From Arsukibacterium ikkense (GTDB taxonomy: Bacteria; Pseudomonadota; Gammaproteobacteria; Enterobacterales; Alteromonadaceae): DNA of 64,000 nucleotides. Below are positions 8,282 through 18,260 of the stretch, piece by piece. The position numbers and the translations under genes are program-made. The stretch lies in contig NZ_LAHO01000002.1 of NCBI RefSeq assembly GCF_000987775.1, positions 1-64,000 on the forward strand, written 5' to 3'. Position 1 is the stretch's first letter, and every line of letters begins with the position of its first letter. The notes below the pieces were generated by a model. That model did no database searches. It was given only the letters and a program-made list of their open reading frames with translations, and was not told where the DNA came from.

Positions 8282-10069
8282 TCAGGCCATTTGCTGCTGT
8301 AACAAATACTCAGGCGTAAAACTGAAATAGACCCCGGTGCCGCCTTCTGACCGGCGTTTGATGCTGATGCTACCGCCCAAATGCTTACTGCGCTCCTGCA
8401 TAATGGCCAGGCCGTAGTGGTTTAGCTTTTCTGCTGACTGCGGTATACCAACGCCATTATCTTCAATCGCCAGTACTATGGTGGCGCCGTGTTGCAGCTG
8501 TAAGCTTATATTAATCTCCGTACCTGCGCTGTGGTGCACTGCATTCTGGCTGGCTTCACGAATAATCTGCAGTAAATGAATTTCCTCATGCGGTGCCAGT
8601 GGTATATTGATTAACTGATAATCGAGTTTAATTTGCATGCCCGATTGCTCGCTGAGCTGTTTCACAGTTGCCTGCAGCGCGCTAAGCAAGCCATTGCCAT
8701 CTACTTTCAGCCTAAAGGTGGTGAGTAACTCACGTAGCTGCCGGTAGGCAGCGTCTAAGCCTTGTTTTAACTCTGCCGACACATCAGCAATAGTGACCTT
8801 GTCTTCTTTCTGGGTGGCTTTGTTTAAGCGGGTAACCTGAATTTTCAGATAAGATAGCGCCTGTGCCAGCGAATCATGCAGTTCACGGGCGATCACGGTA
8901 CGCTCCTGCATCAGCGCCAGCCGGCGTACCTGCTGCTCCTCCGATTTTAAACTAAGCGCCAATGCCAGTTGATCCGCCACCGCCGCCAGTAACTGTTGCT
9001 GCCAAAGTTGCAGCGCTTGCCCGTCATCAATGCGCGCCACCAGCACGCCATATTTTTTACGATCACGATGCAAAACATAGTTATAGTTGCTGCTGTTACA
9101 GCCCTCGGCCACCGGTTGGCTCAGGCAATCGCCACAATTTTGCTGAGCACAGGGATCAGCACTGCCATCCCCGGGTAATACCTGCAGATAGGGTTTATCG
9201 CCCTCTTCGGTAAACAGGCACAGCTCCAGATTATCTACTTTAACCACAGTTTTTAACTCTGCGACGATCAGGTTAAAATCGACAAACTCAGGTGCATGCT
9301 CGCTGATCCGCTGCGCGGTGTTATATAAAAAACGCAAGGTGGTATTGCTGTGCTGCAGCGCTTCGGTTTGCTGCTCTACCCGTTTTTCCAGGTTGCCATA
9401 CATATAGGCGATGGAGTCGCTCATTTTATTAAAGCTATGCGCCAGGGTGCCAAGTTCATCGTTGCTTTCAACCGTCAGCCGCTGGGTAAAATCGCCCATC
9501 GCCACCTGTTTCGCGCCACGGGTCAGCTGTTCTAACGGCTGTTGTACTATCACTTTTAACCAGTAAATGACGATGGCCGATAACAGCACAGTGGCAAGCA
9601 GCGCCAGCAGTTGCAGAGTGCGAAAACTGCGCACTTTTTGCTCGGCGTCCTGCTGAATATAAAACACCAGCTGCTCCAGCAAGGCAATTTGTTGCTGCAA
9701 CTGTTGTTCTAACAGTAACACGTCAACCGGCTGCTGTTGGAAGCTGGGTGCAATCTGCTGCCAGTGCTGCCGCGCAGCAGCGAATTGCGCCATTATATGC
9801 TGATCTTGCAGAAAACGATTAAATACCGGATGTTGCCAGCTGGTGGCGAACTGCTTGCCAGCTTGCTGTAAGGCGGTTGTATCCTGTTGCTGGGTCAGCC
9901 AGGCCATGCGGTAGCTTTGCATCCTGAGCGAGCCTGCCACATTCACCGCCAGTGCATCATTGCCGCTTTTATCCGATAGCCAGTAAGACGCCAGCATAGT
10001 GCCAATGGCCAGCGTGACAATGCAGGCCAACGCAATATTAATCCGGGTAACAATTGAAAACTGTCGCAT
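8282..10069 (-). CDS. narX: nitrate/nitrite sensor histidine kinase NarX
   Basis: The 595-residue membrane sensor has a first TM helix (about 10-30), the periplasmic P-box 'AGSLRMQSYRMAW' (about 45-57) that binds nitrate or nitrite, a second TM helix (about 150-175) and a HAMP linker. Next come a central cysteine-rich module with CAQQNCGDC and a following Cys as in NarX/NarQ, the HisKA_3 H-box 'ERTVIARELHDSLAQALSYLK', and an HATPase domain with 'DNGVGIP'. It should phosphorylate NarL. GGAGAGG precedes the ATG. It is divergent from narGHJI and separated from its partner narL by narK. Confidence 0.95.
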   Translation of the reverse strand: MRQFSIVTRINIALACIVTLAIGTMLASYWLSDKSGNDALAVNVAGSLRMQSYRMAWLTQQQDTTALQQAGKQFATSWQHPVFNRFLQDQHIMAQFAAARQHWQQIAPSFQQQPVDVLLLEQQLQQQIALLEQLVFYIQQDAEQKVRSFRTLQLLALLATVLLSAIVIYWLKVIVQQPLEQLTRGAKQVAMGDFTQRLTVESNDELGTLAHSFNKMSDSIAYMYGNLEKRVEQQTEALQHSNTTLRFLYNTAQRISEHAPEFVDFNLIVAELKTVVKVDNLELCLFTEEGDKPYLQVLPGDGSADPCAQQNCGDCLSQPVAEGCNSSNYNYVLHRDRKKYGVLVARIDDGQALQLWQQQLLAAVADQLALALSLKSEEQQVRRLALMQERTVIARELHDSLAQALSYLKIQVTRLNKATQKEDKVTIADVSAELKQGLDAAYRQLRELLTTFRLKVDGNGLLSALQATVKQLSEQSGMQIKLDYQLINIPLAPHEEIHLLQIIREASQNAVHHSAGTEINISLQLQHGATIVLAIEDNGVGIPQSAEKLNHYGLAIMQERSKHLGGSISIKRRSEGGTGVYFSFTPEYLLQQQMA

Positions 10070-10254
10070 AACCTCTCCGCCTGCTGTTATCGCTCAAGCA
10101 TAACTGTATTTGAGTAACTTTGTTTAGATCCCGCAAAAAAACCAGACGCAAATGAGCTACCCCCTTTTTCCTGCAGGGGCAGCGGCTTGCTCAGCCATTC
10201 AGCCACTGGTGGTATAAGGGCCGCTATTGTCGGCTGCACTACGCCATTACGCAC

Positions 10255-10270
10255 TACCCATTTGTGGGTA
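10255..10270 (+). promoter_or_regulatory. 7-2-7 NarL box upstream of narG
   Basis: TACCCATTTGTGGGTA is an inverted pair of NarL heptamers separated by 2 bp with one mismatch. It lies about 94 bp upstream of the start point predicted from the FNR box, a place where NarL could activate narG. No other gene is apparent in the 336-bp narX-narG gap. Confidence 0.7.
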
Positions 10271-10308
10271 TTTTTGTTTTTTATCATATGTTTAGCGCTA
10301 TAGCCGCC

Positions 10309-10322
10309 TTGATCCAAATCAA
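10309..10322 (+). promoter_or_regulatory. FNR box of the narGHJI promoter
   Basis: TTGATCCAAATCAA is a full consensus FNR site. A TATAGT -10 hexamer at 10344-10349 is placed so that the box is centred about 41.5 bp upstream of a start point near 10357, the class II arrangement. It lies 84 bp before the narG ATG. Confidence 0.85.
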
Positions 10323-10405
10323 GCATCATCGCCCTGTTGTTTCTATAGTGTGCATACCAAAAGCAAAAAACGTCTGTTCATGCCGGACAAGACCAGGAGT
10401 CAATT

Positions 10406-13400
10406 ATGAGTCATCTTCTCGACAAGCTGCGGTTTTTTAAAACACGTAAAGTGCCCTTTGCTGACGGCCATGGTGTTACCACCAATGAAGACCGTAGCTG
10501 GGAGCAGGGTTACCGCCAGCGCTGGCAGCACGATAAAGTCGTGCGCTCTACCCATGGCGTTAACTGTACCGGCTCCTGTAGCTGGAAAATTTATGTCAAA
10601 GACGGCCTGGTAACCTGGGAAACCCAGCAAACCGACTACCCGCGCACCCGGCCGGATTTACCCAACCACGAGCCGCGCGGCTGCCCCCGAGGCGCCAGCT
10701 ATTCCTGGTATATTTACAGCGCCAACCGCTTAAAGTACCCCAAGGTACGCCAGCAGCTAATGAAGCTGTGGCGCGAAGCCAAGGCACAGCACCCGGATCC
10801 GGTTGCCGCCTGGGAGTCGATTGTTAAAGACCCGGTCAAAGCGAAAAGCTACAAAGAGCGTCGCGGTTTAGGCGGTTTTATCCGCGCCAGCTGGGATGAA
10901 GTAAACGAGCTGATTGCTGCCTCTAATGTCTATACCACCAAAACCTATGGCCCGGACCGGGTTACCGGCTTCTCGCCCATCCCGGCGATGTCGATGGTGT
11001 CTTACGCCGCCGGTGCCCGCTATTTATCGCTAATTGGTGGTAACTGCTTAAGTTTCTACGACTGGTACTGCGACTTACCACCCGCCTCACCACAGGTATG
11101 GGGCGAGCAAACCGATGTGCCGGAATCGGCCGACTGGTATAACTCGAATTACATTATTGTCTGGGGCTCGAACGTACCGCAGACCCGCACGCCCGACGCC
11201 CACTTTTTAACCGAAGTACGCTACAAGGGCACCAAAACCTGTGTTATCACCTCAGATTACTCGGAAGCCTCCAAGTTTGGTGATACCTGGCTGGCACCAC
11301 GTCAGGGCACTGATGCGGCGCTGGCGATGGCCTTTGGCCATGTTATTTTACAAGAGTTCTACGTTAACAACCCCAGCAGCTACTTTATCGACTATGTACG
11401 TCGTACTACCGACATGCCCATGCTGGTGATGCTGGAACAAGGTGAAAAACATCTGAGCCAGGGTCGCTTTCTGCGCGCCGCCGATTTAGTCAATAACCTG
11501 GGTGAAGCAAACAATCCGGATTGGAAAACCATCGCCATTAACCATGATGGCCGGCTAACCAGTCCGAATGGCTCTATCGGCTATCGTTGGGGGCAAAGCG
11601 GTAAGTGGAACCTGGAGCAAAAAGACAAAGACGGTGAGCTGGAGCTGCAATTAACCTTAAAAGATAACCGTGATGAACTGGTCGACGTTGCTTTCCCCTA
11701 TTTTGGTGGCGCGCCGCACGAATATCAGTATTTCCAACATACTGATCACGCAGATATCCAGATCCGCAAAATTCCGGCGAAAAGAGTCGAACTGGCCGAT
11801 GGCAGTACGGCACTGGTAGCAACGGTATTCGATTTAATGCTGGCGCAGTATGGTGTTGATAATGGCGTTGGCGATGACAGCCGCGCTAAGTCTTATACTG
11901 ACAACATTCCCTATACCCCAGCCTGGCAGGAAGCTATTACCGGCGTAAAACCTGATGATGTGATCCGGGTAGCGACCGAGTTTGCCCGCAATGCCGATAA
12001 AACCCGCGGTCGCTCTATGGTGATAGTGGGTGCTGCGCTAAACCACTGGTACCACATGGACATGAACTACCGTGGTCTGATTAATATGCTGATGATGTGC
12101 GGCTGTATCGGTCAGAGCGGTGGCGGCTGGGCCCACTATGTCGGCCAGGAAAAACTGCGGCCACAAACCGGCTGGACGCCACTGGCCTTTGGTCTGGACT
12201 GGCAGCGGCCACCTCGCCATATGAACGGTACTTCATTCTTTTATAATCACTCCAGCCAATGGCGCTATGAAAAGCTGGATATGACCGAAGTGATCTCACC
12301 GCTGGCTAATCAGGAAAAATGGAGCGGCAGCATTATCGACTTTAATGCCCGCGCCGAACGCATGGGTTGGTTACCCTCGGCACCGCAGCTGGGCATTAAC
12401 CCATTGGGGCTGGCCGCAAAAGCCAAAGCCGCCGGCGTTGAGCTGAAAGACTATGTGCTGCAGCAGCTAAAAGATCGCAAGATTAAATTTGCCTGTGAAC
12501 AGCCGGAAAGCCCGCAAAACTTCCCGCGCAATATGTTTATCTGGCGCTCTAACCTGCTGGGTTCCAGCGGCAAGGGCCATGAATATATGCTGCGGCATTT
12601 ACTGGGTACCAAACACGGTTTACTCGGTAAAGACTTAGGCGATTTCGGCGGCAAAAAACCGCAAGATATCGAATGGACCGACGATGGCGCCGAAGGCAAA
12701 GTCGATTTATGGGTAACGCTGGATTTTCGGATGTCCACCACCTGCCTGTATTCCGACATCGTGCTGCCAACCGCCACCTGGTATGAAAAAGACGACATGA
12801 ATACCTCGGATATGCATCCGTTTATTCACCCGTTAACCGCAGCGATTGACCCGGTGTGGGAAGCGCGCAGCGACTGGGAAATATTTAAAGGCATTGCCAA
12901 GGCCTTCTCGAAAGCGTCTGTGGGCCACTTAGGCGTAGAAACTGACGTGGTCACCACGCCAATGCACCACGACACCCCGGCCGAACTGGCACAACCCTAT
13001 GGCGTAAAAGCCTGGTGGAAAGGTGAATGTGAAGCCATTCCGGGCATGACTATGCCGCATATCAATATTGTGGAGCGGGATTACCCCAATACCTATGCCC
13101 GCTTTACCTCTATTGGCCCTTTGCTGGAAAAAATCGGCAATGGCGGCAAAGGCATCGGTTGGGATACCAAGGACGAAGTGGGCTTCCTGAAAAAACTCAA
13201 CCGGGTGCACACGGATGAGGGCATTAACAAAGGCATGGCGAAAATTGACAGCGCCATCGACGCCTGCGAGATGATTTTATCCTTAGCACCAGAAACCAAT
13301 GGTCAGGTAGCCGTTAAAGCCTGGGCGGCACTGAGTAAAATGACCGGCCGCGACCATACCCATCTGGCGCTGCCCAAGCAGGATGAGAAAATCCGCTTTG

Positions 13401-14122
13401 CCGATATTGTGGCCCAGCCGCGGAAAATTATCAGCTCGCCTACCTGGTCTGGCTTAGAAGATGAACATGTGTCCTACAACGCCGGTTACACCAATGTGCA
13501 CGAGTTGATCCCCTGGCGCACCATTACCGGCCGCCAGCAGTTTTATCAGGATCACGAGTGGATGCGCGACTTTGGCGAGCAGCTGTGCAGCTATAAGCCA
13601 CCGATTAACTTAAAAACCGTGCAACCGGTGCTGAATAAAACCCCGAACGGCAATAAGGAAATCGTGCTGAATTTTATTACCCCACACCAAAAATGGGGCA
13701 TTCACAGCACGTATTCCGACAACCTGTTAATGCTGACACTGTCGCGTGGTGGCCCTATTGTCTGGATCAGTGAAATCGACGCTGCTGCCGCGGGTATTGA
13801 AGATAACGACTGGATTGACATCTTTAACGTTAACGGCGCCATCGCCGCCCGCGCGGTGGTATCACAACGAGTGCCCGAGGGCATGAGCATGATGTACCAC
13901 GCCCAGGAGCGCATTGTAAACGTGCCTGGCAGTGAGTTAACCGGCACCCGTGGCGGTATTCATAACTCGGTGACCCGCGCGGTAATGAAACCGACCCATA
14001 TGATCGGCGGCTATGCCCAGCAGGCCTACGGCTTTAATTACTATGGCACCGTTGGCTGTAACCGTGACGAATTTGTGATCATCCGCAAGATGGGCAAAGT
14101 CGACTGGTTAGACACTAAATAA
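10406..14122 (+). CDS. narG: respiratory nitrate reductase alpha subunit NarG
   Basis: The 1238-residue catalytic subunit reduces nitrate to nitrite on the cytoplasmic face using a molybdenum bis-MGD cofactor. The FS0 iron-sulfur cluster ligands are visible as His50, Cys54, Cys58 and Cys93, and the Mo ligand Asp223 sits in 'SFYDWYCDLPPASPQ', matching the Escherichia coli enzyme almost residue for residue. The N-terminus 'MSHLLDKLRFF' lacks a functional Tat signal, as usual for NarG. It starts the narGHJI operon, controlled by FNR and NarL boxes. Length and motifs indicate an intact enzyme. Confidence 0.98.
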   Translation: MSHLLDKLRFFKTRKVPFADGHGVTTNEDRSWEQGYRQRWQHDKVVRSTHGVNCTGSCSWKIYVKDGLVTWETQQTDYPRTRPDLPNHEPRGCPRGASYSWYIYSANRLKYPKVRQQLMKLWREAKAQHPDPVAAWESIVKDPVKAKSYKERRGLGGFIRASWDEVNELIAASNVYTTKTYGPDRVTGFSPIPAMSMVSYAAGARYLSLIGGNCLSFYDWYCDLPPASPQVWGEQTDVPESADWYNSNYIIVWGSNVPQTRTPDAHFLTEVRYKGTKTCVITSDYSEASKFGDTWLAPRQGTDAALAMAFGHVILQEFYVNNPSSYFIDYVRRTTDMPMLVMLEQGEKHLSQGRFLRAADLVNNLGEANNPDWKTIAINHDGRLTSPNGSIGYRWGQSGKWNLEQKDKDGELELQLTLKDNRDELVDVAFPYFGGAPHEYQYFQHTDHADIQIRKIPAKRVELADGSTALVATVFDLMLAQYGVDNGVGDDSRAKSYTDNIPYTPAWQEAITGVKPDDVIRVATEFARNADKTRGRSMVIVGAALNHWYHMDMNYRGLINMLMMCGCIGQSGGGWAHYVGQEKLRPQTGWTPLAFGLDWQRPPRHMNGTSFFYNHSSQWRYEKLDMTEVISPLANQEKWSGSIIDFNARAERMGWLPSAPQLGINPLGLAAKAKAAGVELKDYVLQQLKDRKIKFACEQPESPQNFPRNMFIWRSNLLGSSGKGHEYMLRHLLGTKHGLLGKDLGDFGGKKPQDIEWTDDGAEGKVDLWVTLDFRMSTTCLYSDIVLPTATWYEKDDMNTSDMHPFIHPLTAAIDPVWEARSDWEIFKGIAKAFSKASVGHLGVETDVVTTPMHHDTPAELAQPYGVKAWWKGECEAIPGMTMPHINIVERDYPNTYARFTSIGPLLEKIGNGGKGIGWDTKDEVGFLKKLNRVHTDEGINKGMAKIDSAIDACEMILSLAPETNGQVAVKAWAALSKMTGRDHTHLALPKQDEKIRFADIVAQPRKIISSPTWSGLEDEHVSYNAGYTNVHELIPWRTITGRQQFYQDHEWMRDFGEQLCSYKPPINLKTVQPVLNKTPNGNKEIVLNFITPHQKWGIHSTYSDNLLMLTLSRGGPIVWISEIDAAAAGIEDNDWIDIFNVNGAIAARAVVSQRVPEGMSMMYHAQERIVNVPGSELTGTRGGIHNSVTRAVMKPTHMIGGYAQQAYGFNYYGTVGCNRDEFVIIRKMGKVDWLDTK

Positions 14123-14138
14123 GGTTGGAGTAAGCAAT

Positions 14139-15674
14139 ATGAAAGTTAGAGCCCAAATTGGCATGGTGCTAAATTTAGACAAGTGCATAGGTTGCCACAC
14201 TTGCTCCATCACCTGCAAAAACGTCTGGACGTCGCGTGAAGGGGTGGAATACGCCTGGTTTAACAATGTTGAAACCAAGCCCGGCATTGGTTTTCCGAAA
14301 GAATGGGAAAACCAGCAAAAATGGAACGGCGGCTGGGTACGCAATAAAAGTGGCAAGCTGGAACTGAAAATCGGCGGTAAGCGGCGTATTCTGGCGAATA
14401 TTTTCGCCAACCCGGACTTGCCGGAAATTGACGATTACTACGAGCCGTTCGATTTTGACTACCAGCATTTGCATACCGTTGGCGATACCAAGCACCAGCC
14501 GGTAGCGCGGCCGCGCTCGCTGATCAGTGGCCAGCGCATGGAAAAAATTGAATGGGGTCCGAACTGGGAGGAAATTCTGGGTACTGAGTTTGCTAAACGC
14601 AAAATCGACCAGAACTTCGACGAGGTAGTGCAAAAGGACATCTACGGTCAGTTTGAAAAGACTTTTATGATGTACCTGCCCAGGTTATGCGAACACTGCC
14701 TCAATCCGGCCTGTGTGGCAGCCTGCCCTTCTGGTGCCATTTATAAGCGCGAAGAAGATGGCATAGTACTGATTGACCAGGACAAATGCCGTGGCTGGCG
14801 CATGTGTGTCTCGGCCTGCCCGTACAAAAAAATCTACTACAACTGGAAAAGTGGTAAATCAGAAAAATGTACTTTCTGCTTCCCACGGATTGAAGCCGGC
14901 CAGCCTACGGTCTGCTCGGAAACCTGTGTTGGCCGTATTCGTTATTTAGGCGTGTTGTTGTATGACGCCGATAGAATTGAAGCCGCCGCCAATACCCCGA
15001 ACGAAAAGGATTTGTATCAGGCGCAGCTGGATATCTTCCTCGATCCGAATGACCCGGCGGTTATCGCCGCGGCCAAAGCCGAAGGCATTGGCGATAACTG
15101 GATTGCCGCTGCCCAGCGCTCACCGGTGTATATGATGGCAATGGACTGGAAAGTGGCGCTGCCACTGCACCCGGAATACCGCACCCTGCCAATGGTCTGG
15201 TATGTGCCGCCACTGTCACCTATTCAGGGGGCGATTCAGGCCGGTCATGTTGGCATGAATGGCGAAATCCCGGATCTGAAATCGCTGCGCATTCCACTTA
15301 GGTATCTGGCCAATATGCTGACCGCCGGGGATGAAGCGCCGGTAGTACGGGCGCTGGAGCGGATGATAGCGATGCGCGCTTTTAAACGCTCGCAGCAGGT
15401 CGATGGTGTCGAAGATGCAGAAGTTTTACAGCAAGTGGGCTTAACCCCGCTGCAGGTCGAGGAAATGTATCGCTATATGGCGCTGGCAAATTACGAAGAT
15501 CGTTTCGTTATCCCCACCAGCCACCGCGCCTATGCCGAAAATGCCTATGACTTAAAAAGCAGCTGTGGTTTCAGCTTTGGTAATGGCTGTGGCGATGGCA
15601 ATAACGGCGTTAACCTGTTTGGCACTAAAGCCAAGGGCGTGCGTCAGGTTATCCCGGTTGAGATTAAGGATTAA
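14139..15674 (+). CDS. narH: respiratory nitrate reductase beta subunit NarH
   Basis: The 511-residue electron-transfer subunit carries four cysteine groups for three [4Fe-4S] clusters and one [3Fe-4S] cluster. Cys16, Cys19, Cys22 and Cys26 appear in 'DKCIGCHTCSITCKN', and the group 'CRGWRMCVSACP' has Trp in place of one Cys, the mark of the [3Fe-4S] cluster in this family. It passes electrons from NarI haem to NarG. A GGAG lies before the ATG, 16 bp after narG. Confidence 0.98.
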   Translation: MKVRAQIGMVLNLDKCIGCHTCSITCKNVWTSREGVEYAWFNNVETKPGIGFPKEWENQQKWNGGWVRNKSGKLELKIGGKRRILANIFANPDLPEIDDYYEPFDFDYQHLHTVGDTKHQPVARPRSLISGQRMEKIEWGPNWEEILGTEFAKRKIDQNFDEVVQKDIYGQFEKTFMMYLPRLCEHCLNPACVAACPSGAIYKREEDGIVLIDQDKCRGWRMCVSACPYKKIYYNWKSGKSEKCTFCFPRIEAGQPTVCSETCVGRIRYLGVLLYDADRIEAAANTPNEKDLYQAQLDIFLDPNDPAVIAAAKAEGIGDNWIAAAQRSPVYMMAMDWKVALPLHPEYRTLPMVWYVPPLSPIQGAIQAGHVGMNGEIPDLKSLRIPLRYLANMLTAGDEAPVVRALERMIAMRAFKRSQQVDGVEDAEVLQQVGLTPLQVEEMYRYMALANYEDRFVIPTSHRAYAENAYDLKSSCGFSFGNGCGDGNNGVNLFGTKAKGVRQVIPVEIKD

Positions 15675-15680
15675 CAAAAA

Positions 15681-16451
15681 ATGCAAATATTACAACTGTT
15701 GTCGTTGCTACTGGATTACCCGAAGCAGCCAATTCAAGACGCCAAAGACGATTTGCTGGCAGTAGTGGCCAGCGCCACTATAGCGCCGGCGCATAAAACC
15801 GCCTTAAGTGACTTTATCAACTCGCGCTGCAACGGCGATTTAATGGACTGGCAAGCCGAATACGATGGTTTGTACGAGCGCGGCCGCTCCTTGTCGTTGC
15901 TGATTTTCGAGCATATCCACGGCGAATCACGCGACCGTGGCCAGGCTATGGTTAACCTGATGGCGCAATACCGCGAAGCCGGGCTGGATATTGGCGTTAA
16001 AGAGCTGCCGGATTACCTGCCGCTTTATTTAGAGTTTTTATCCACTCAGGGCGAACACAACGCCCAAATCGGCCTGGAAGAAATTGCGCCAGTGTTAGCG
16101 GTGCTGCTGTGCCGCTTACAACAACGGGAATCAAATTACGCCAGTATCTTCGATACCCTGGTGGCGCTGTCTGCCGCTGAGGTGGATTTGGATGATATTA
16201 AGGCGCAAATTGCCAGTGAAAAACGCGATGATACACCAAAAGAACTGGATAAAGTCTGGGAGGAAGAAATGGTCAGCTTTATGGGCAACGACCAGACTGA
16301 CTCGGCTTGTGGCAGCGGCAATAAGCCGAGTGCCGGGCAAAGACGCGACCAGTTTATTCCGTTGAATGCTGATTCACTGAGCAGTGATTTGCTGGGGGCT
16401 GATCCCTTAAGTAAAGAACTTTATAAAGAGGCCGCGGCAAAGCGCGCTTAA
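15681..16451 (+). CDS. narJ: nitrate reductase molybdenum cofactor assembly chaperone NarJ
   Basis: The 256-residue NarJ/TorD-type chaperone binds apo-NarG and gates cofactor insertion before the complex joins NarI. The conserved region 'DYLPLYLEFLS' is present near the middle, and the C-terminal tail is polar and low in complexity. It follows narH by 6 bp with only a weak ribosome-binding site, as expected for a chaperone needed in small amounts. Confidence 0.95.
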   Translation: MQILQLLSLLLDYPKQPIQDAKDDLLAVVASATIAPAHKTALSDFINSRCNGDLMDWQAEYDGLYERGRSLSLLIFEHIHGESRDRGQAMVNLMAQYREAGLDIGVKELPDYLPLYLEFLSTQGEHNAQIGLEEIAPVLAVLLCRLQQRESNYASIFDTLVALSAAEVDLDDIKAQIASEKRDDTPKELDKVWEEEMVSFMGNDQTDSACGSGNKPSAGQRRDQFIPLNADSLSSDLLGADPLSKELYKEAAAKRA

Positions 16452-16463
16452 AGGAGCACCACT

Positions 16464-17153
16464 ATGGCACACTTAAACCTGTTTGCCTTTGGCATTTATC
16501 CCTACATTGCCATCGCCATTATGGTGATTGGCAGCTGGATCCGTTATGACAGAGAGCAATACACCTGGAAAACCAGTTCCAGCCAGCTGTTAGAGAGTAA
16601 ACAACTACGCAAAGGCAGTATCGCCTTTCATATCGGTATACTTGGCATTTTCTTGGGCCATTTTGCTGGTTTACTGATGCCAAAAGAGTTGTGGTACCTG
16701 GTAGGTATTACCACTGAAATGAAGCAAATGATCGCCATTGTCGCCGGTGGACTTTTTGGCTTAATTTGCTTTTACGGCCTGACCATCCTGATTATGCGCC
16801 GCTTGTATAACCCACGGATCCGCGCCACCAGCAATACCATGGACATTGCCATTTTGTTTTTACTTTATGCGCAATTAATTCTTGGTTTACTGTCAATTTT
16901 TGTCTCAATGGGCCATTTAGATGGTACCGAGATGCTAAAACTGATGGCCTGGGCCCAACATACGGTCACCTTTAACTCTGTGGCTGCTGCAGAAGCGATT
17001 AGCGGCGTACACTGGATTTTTAAAGCCCATGTGTTTTTAGGCCTGACGCTCTTTGTGGTGTTCCCGTTTAGTCGCTTAGTACATATGCTCAGTGTGCCGG
17101 TGCAGTTTATCCGCCGCCAGCACCAGATAGTACGCCAGCGGTTTGTACGGTAA
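16464..17153 (+). CDS. narI: respiratory nitrate reductase gamma subunit NarI
   Basis: The 229-residue integral membrane cytochrome b has five predicted helices and oxidises quinol. Haem ligands expected from the family are present as His56, His66, His189 and His207 (Escherichia coli uses 56, 66, 187 and 205). AAAGGAG precedes the ATG. It ends the narGHJI block; the following 296 bp hold repeats rather than a gene. Confidence 0.97.
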   Translation: MAHLNLFAFGIYPYIAIAIMVIGSWIRYDREQYTWKTSSSQLLESKQLRKGSIAFHIGILGIFLGHFAGLLMPKELWYLVGITTEMKQMIAIVAGGLFGLICFYGLTILIMRRLYNPRIRATSNTMDIAILFLLYAQLILGLLSIFVSMGHLDGTEMLKLMAWAQHTVTFNSVAAAEAISGVHWIFKAHVFLGLTLFVVFPFSRLVHMLSVPVQFIRRQHQIVRQRFVR

Positions 17154-17192
17154 GCAAGGTTGAATCCAACCTGAAGTCAGCAGGGCCCTGAC

Positions 17193-17271
17193 GGTTGCAA
17201 CACTCGCTGTGCTCGCCACAGCAACTCGCTGCGCTCAGACACTCTGTGGCTGTGCTATCGAGGTTCCAACC
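17193..17271 (+). repeat. dispersed palindromic element A, copy 1
   Basis: The element begins GGTTGCAACACTCGC, contains GTGCTCGCCACAGCAACTCGC-like and CTCAGACACTCTGTGGCTGTG-like blocks, and ends GGTTCCAACC. The ends are imperfect inverted repeats extended outward by CAGGGCCC / GGGCCTGG. Two further copies lie at 29607-29764 and, inverted, at 36642-36735. The copies have no open frame and differ mainly in the centre. Confidence 0.75.
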
Positions 17272-17295
17272 CGGGCCTGGCAAGATCGATTGACC

Positions 17296-17414
17296 AGCCA
17301 GACTGCGAGCCGATATTGCTAAACAAAGCGTCTCCGGCATGGATGCCGGAGAGGAGCCTCCAGGGACGGATTTACGGCGTCTTTGTGTGCAATACCGGCT
17401 GAAAGCAGTCTGGC
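17296..17414 (+). repeat. dispersed structured element B, copy 1
   Basis: The outer arms CCAGACTGCGAGCCG and CGGCTGAAAGCAGTCTGG are inverted repeats. The interior has a CTCCGGCAT-GGATGCCGGAG hairpin and the block GAGCCTCCAGGGACGG continuing to CCGG at 17398. That block recurs at 30401-30446. The element lies between narI and the ppiC-type gene. Confidence 0.65.
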
Positions 17415-17449
17415 GATACGCTAAATGGCACCGATAACAGAGGTTTAAT

Positions 17450-18217
17450 ATGATTCAAGTAAACAACGCCACTATCAGCGAATCGGCCTTAATGGCCGAA
17501 GTACAGTACCACCCGGCCGACAGCAAACGCGCCGCCACCTTAAAAGCCGCCGAATCGTTGATTATCGGTGAGCTGTTACGCCAGCGTGCCAAAGCCCTGG
17601 GCCTGACGGTAAAAAGTGAGCTAAACAGCGCCAGCGATGATGATTTTCTCGATGCACTGATTAGCCAGGAGCTGCCGATCCCCACCGCTGGCGATGAAGA
17701 ATGTCAGCAATATTACAAACTAAACCCACACCGCTTTGCCAGCTCACCGCTGCTGGAAGTCAGCCATATTCTGCTGGCCGCCGCCCCCGAAGATGACAAG
17801 GCGCGGGTAGAAGCAAAAATATTGTCTGAGCAACTCATTAGTCAATTACAGCAAGGTGAAAGCCTGGCAACGCTGGCCAAACACTACTCGGCCTGCCCGT
17901 CGAAAGAAACCGGCGGTAGTTTAGGCCAAATCAGCCGCGGTCAAACAGTGCCGGAGTTTGAAAGGCAAATATTCAGCGCCGAACCCGGCTTGCTGCCACA
18001 GGGGATTGAGAGCCGCTACGGTTTTCATATCGTGTTTATTGCCCGCAAGGTACCCGGTAAGTTACTGCCCTTTAGCGCGGTACAGCAGAAAATTGCCGAA
18101 TACCTGAATGAAAAAGTACGGCGTAAAGCCGTGGCGCAATATATTCATACCTTGATAGTCAATGCTGAGATTGATGGCTACGATTTTAAGTTGTCGGACT
18201 CGCCATTAATGCAATAA
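17450..18217 (+). CDS. PpiC-type peptidyl-prolyl cis-trans isomerase (parvulin)
   Basis: The 255-residue protein has a poorly conserved N-terminal helical part and a parvulin domain at about residues 95-210. Family motifs are 'EVSHILLAAAP', 'LAKHYSACPSKETGGSLGQISRG' and 'SRYGFHIVFI'. No signal peptide is evident, so it appears to be cytoplasmic. Homologues sit at the end of narGHJI clusters in Pseudomonas, suggesting a role in folding of the nitrate reductase, but this has not been settled. GAGG precedes the ATG. The 296-bp gap with two repeat elements separates it from narI. Confidence 0.88.
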   Translation: MIQVNNATISESALMAEVQYHPADSKRAATLKAAESLIIGELLRQRAKALGLTVKSELNSASDDDFLDALISQELPIPTAGDEECQQYYKLNPHRFASSPLLEVSHILLAAAPEDDKARVEAKILSEQLISQLQQGESLATLAKHYSACPSKETGGSLGQISRGQTVPEFERQIFSAEPGLLPQGIESRYGFHIVFIARKVPGKLLPFSAVQQKIAEYLNEKVRRKAVAQYIHTLIVNAEIDGYDFKLSDSPLMQ

Positions 18218-18222
18218 ATATG

Positions 18223-18260
18223 TAGGGGCGCCCGTGAGTATATAACATCATGGCGCCCTA
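18223..18260. repeat. GGCGCCC palindrome, family C copy 5
   Basis: TAGGGGCGCC and GGCGCCCTA flank a 19-nt AT-rich centre. It lies just after the ppiC-type stop and probably terminates that transcript. Its right arm abuts the NarL-type box of the porin gene. Confidence 0.6.

Noticed and set aside
10087..10329. 80-codon frame on the minus strand in the narX-narG gap
   Set aside because: It spans the NarL and FNR boxes of the narG promoter, has no family resemblance and no convincing ribosome-binding site.
14175..14633. 152-codon frame on the minus strand
   Set aside because: It is opposite narH, whose cysteine motifs make the plus-strand reading certain.
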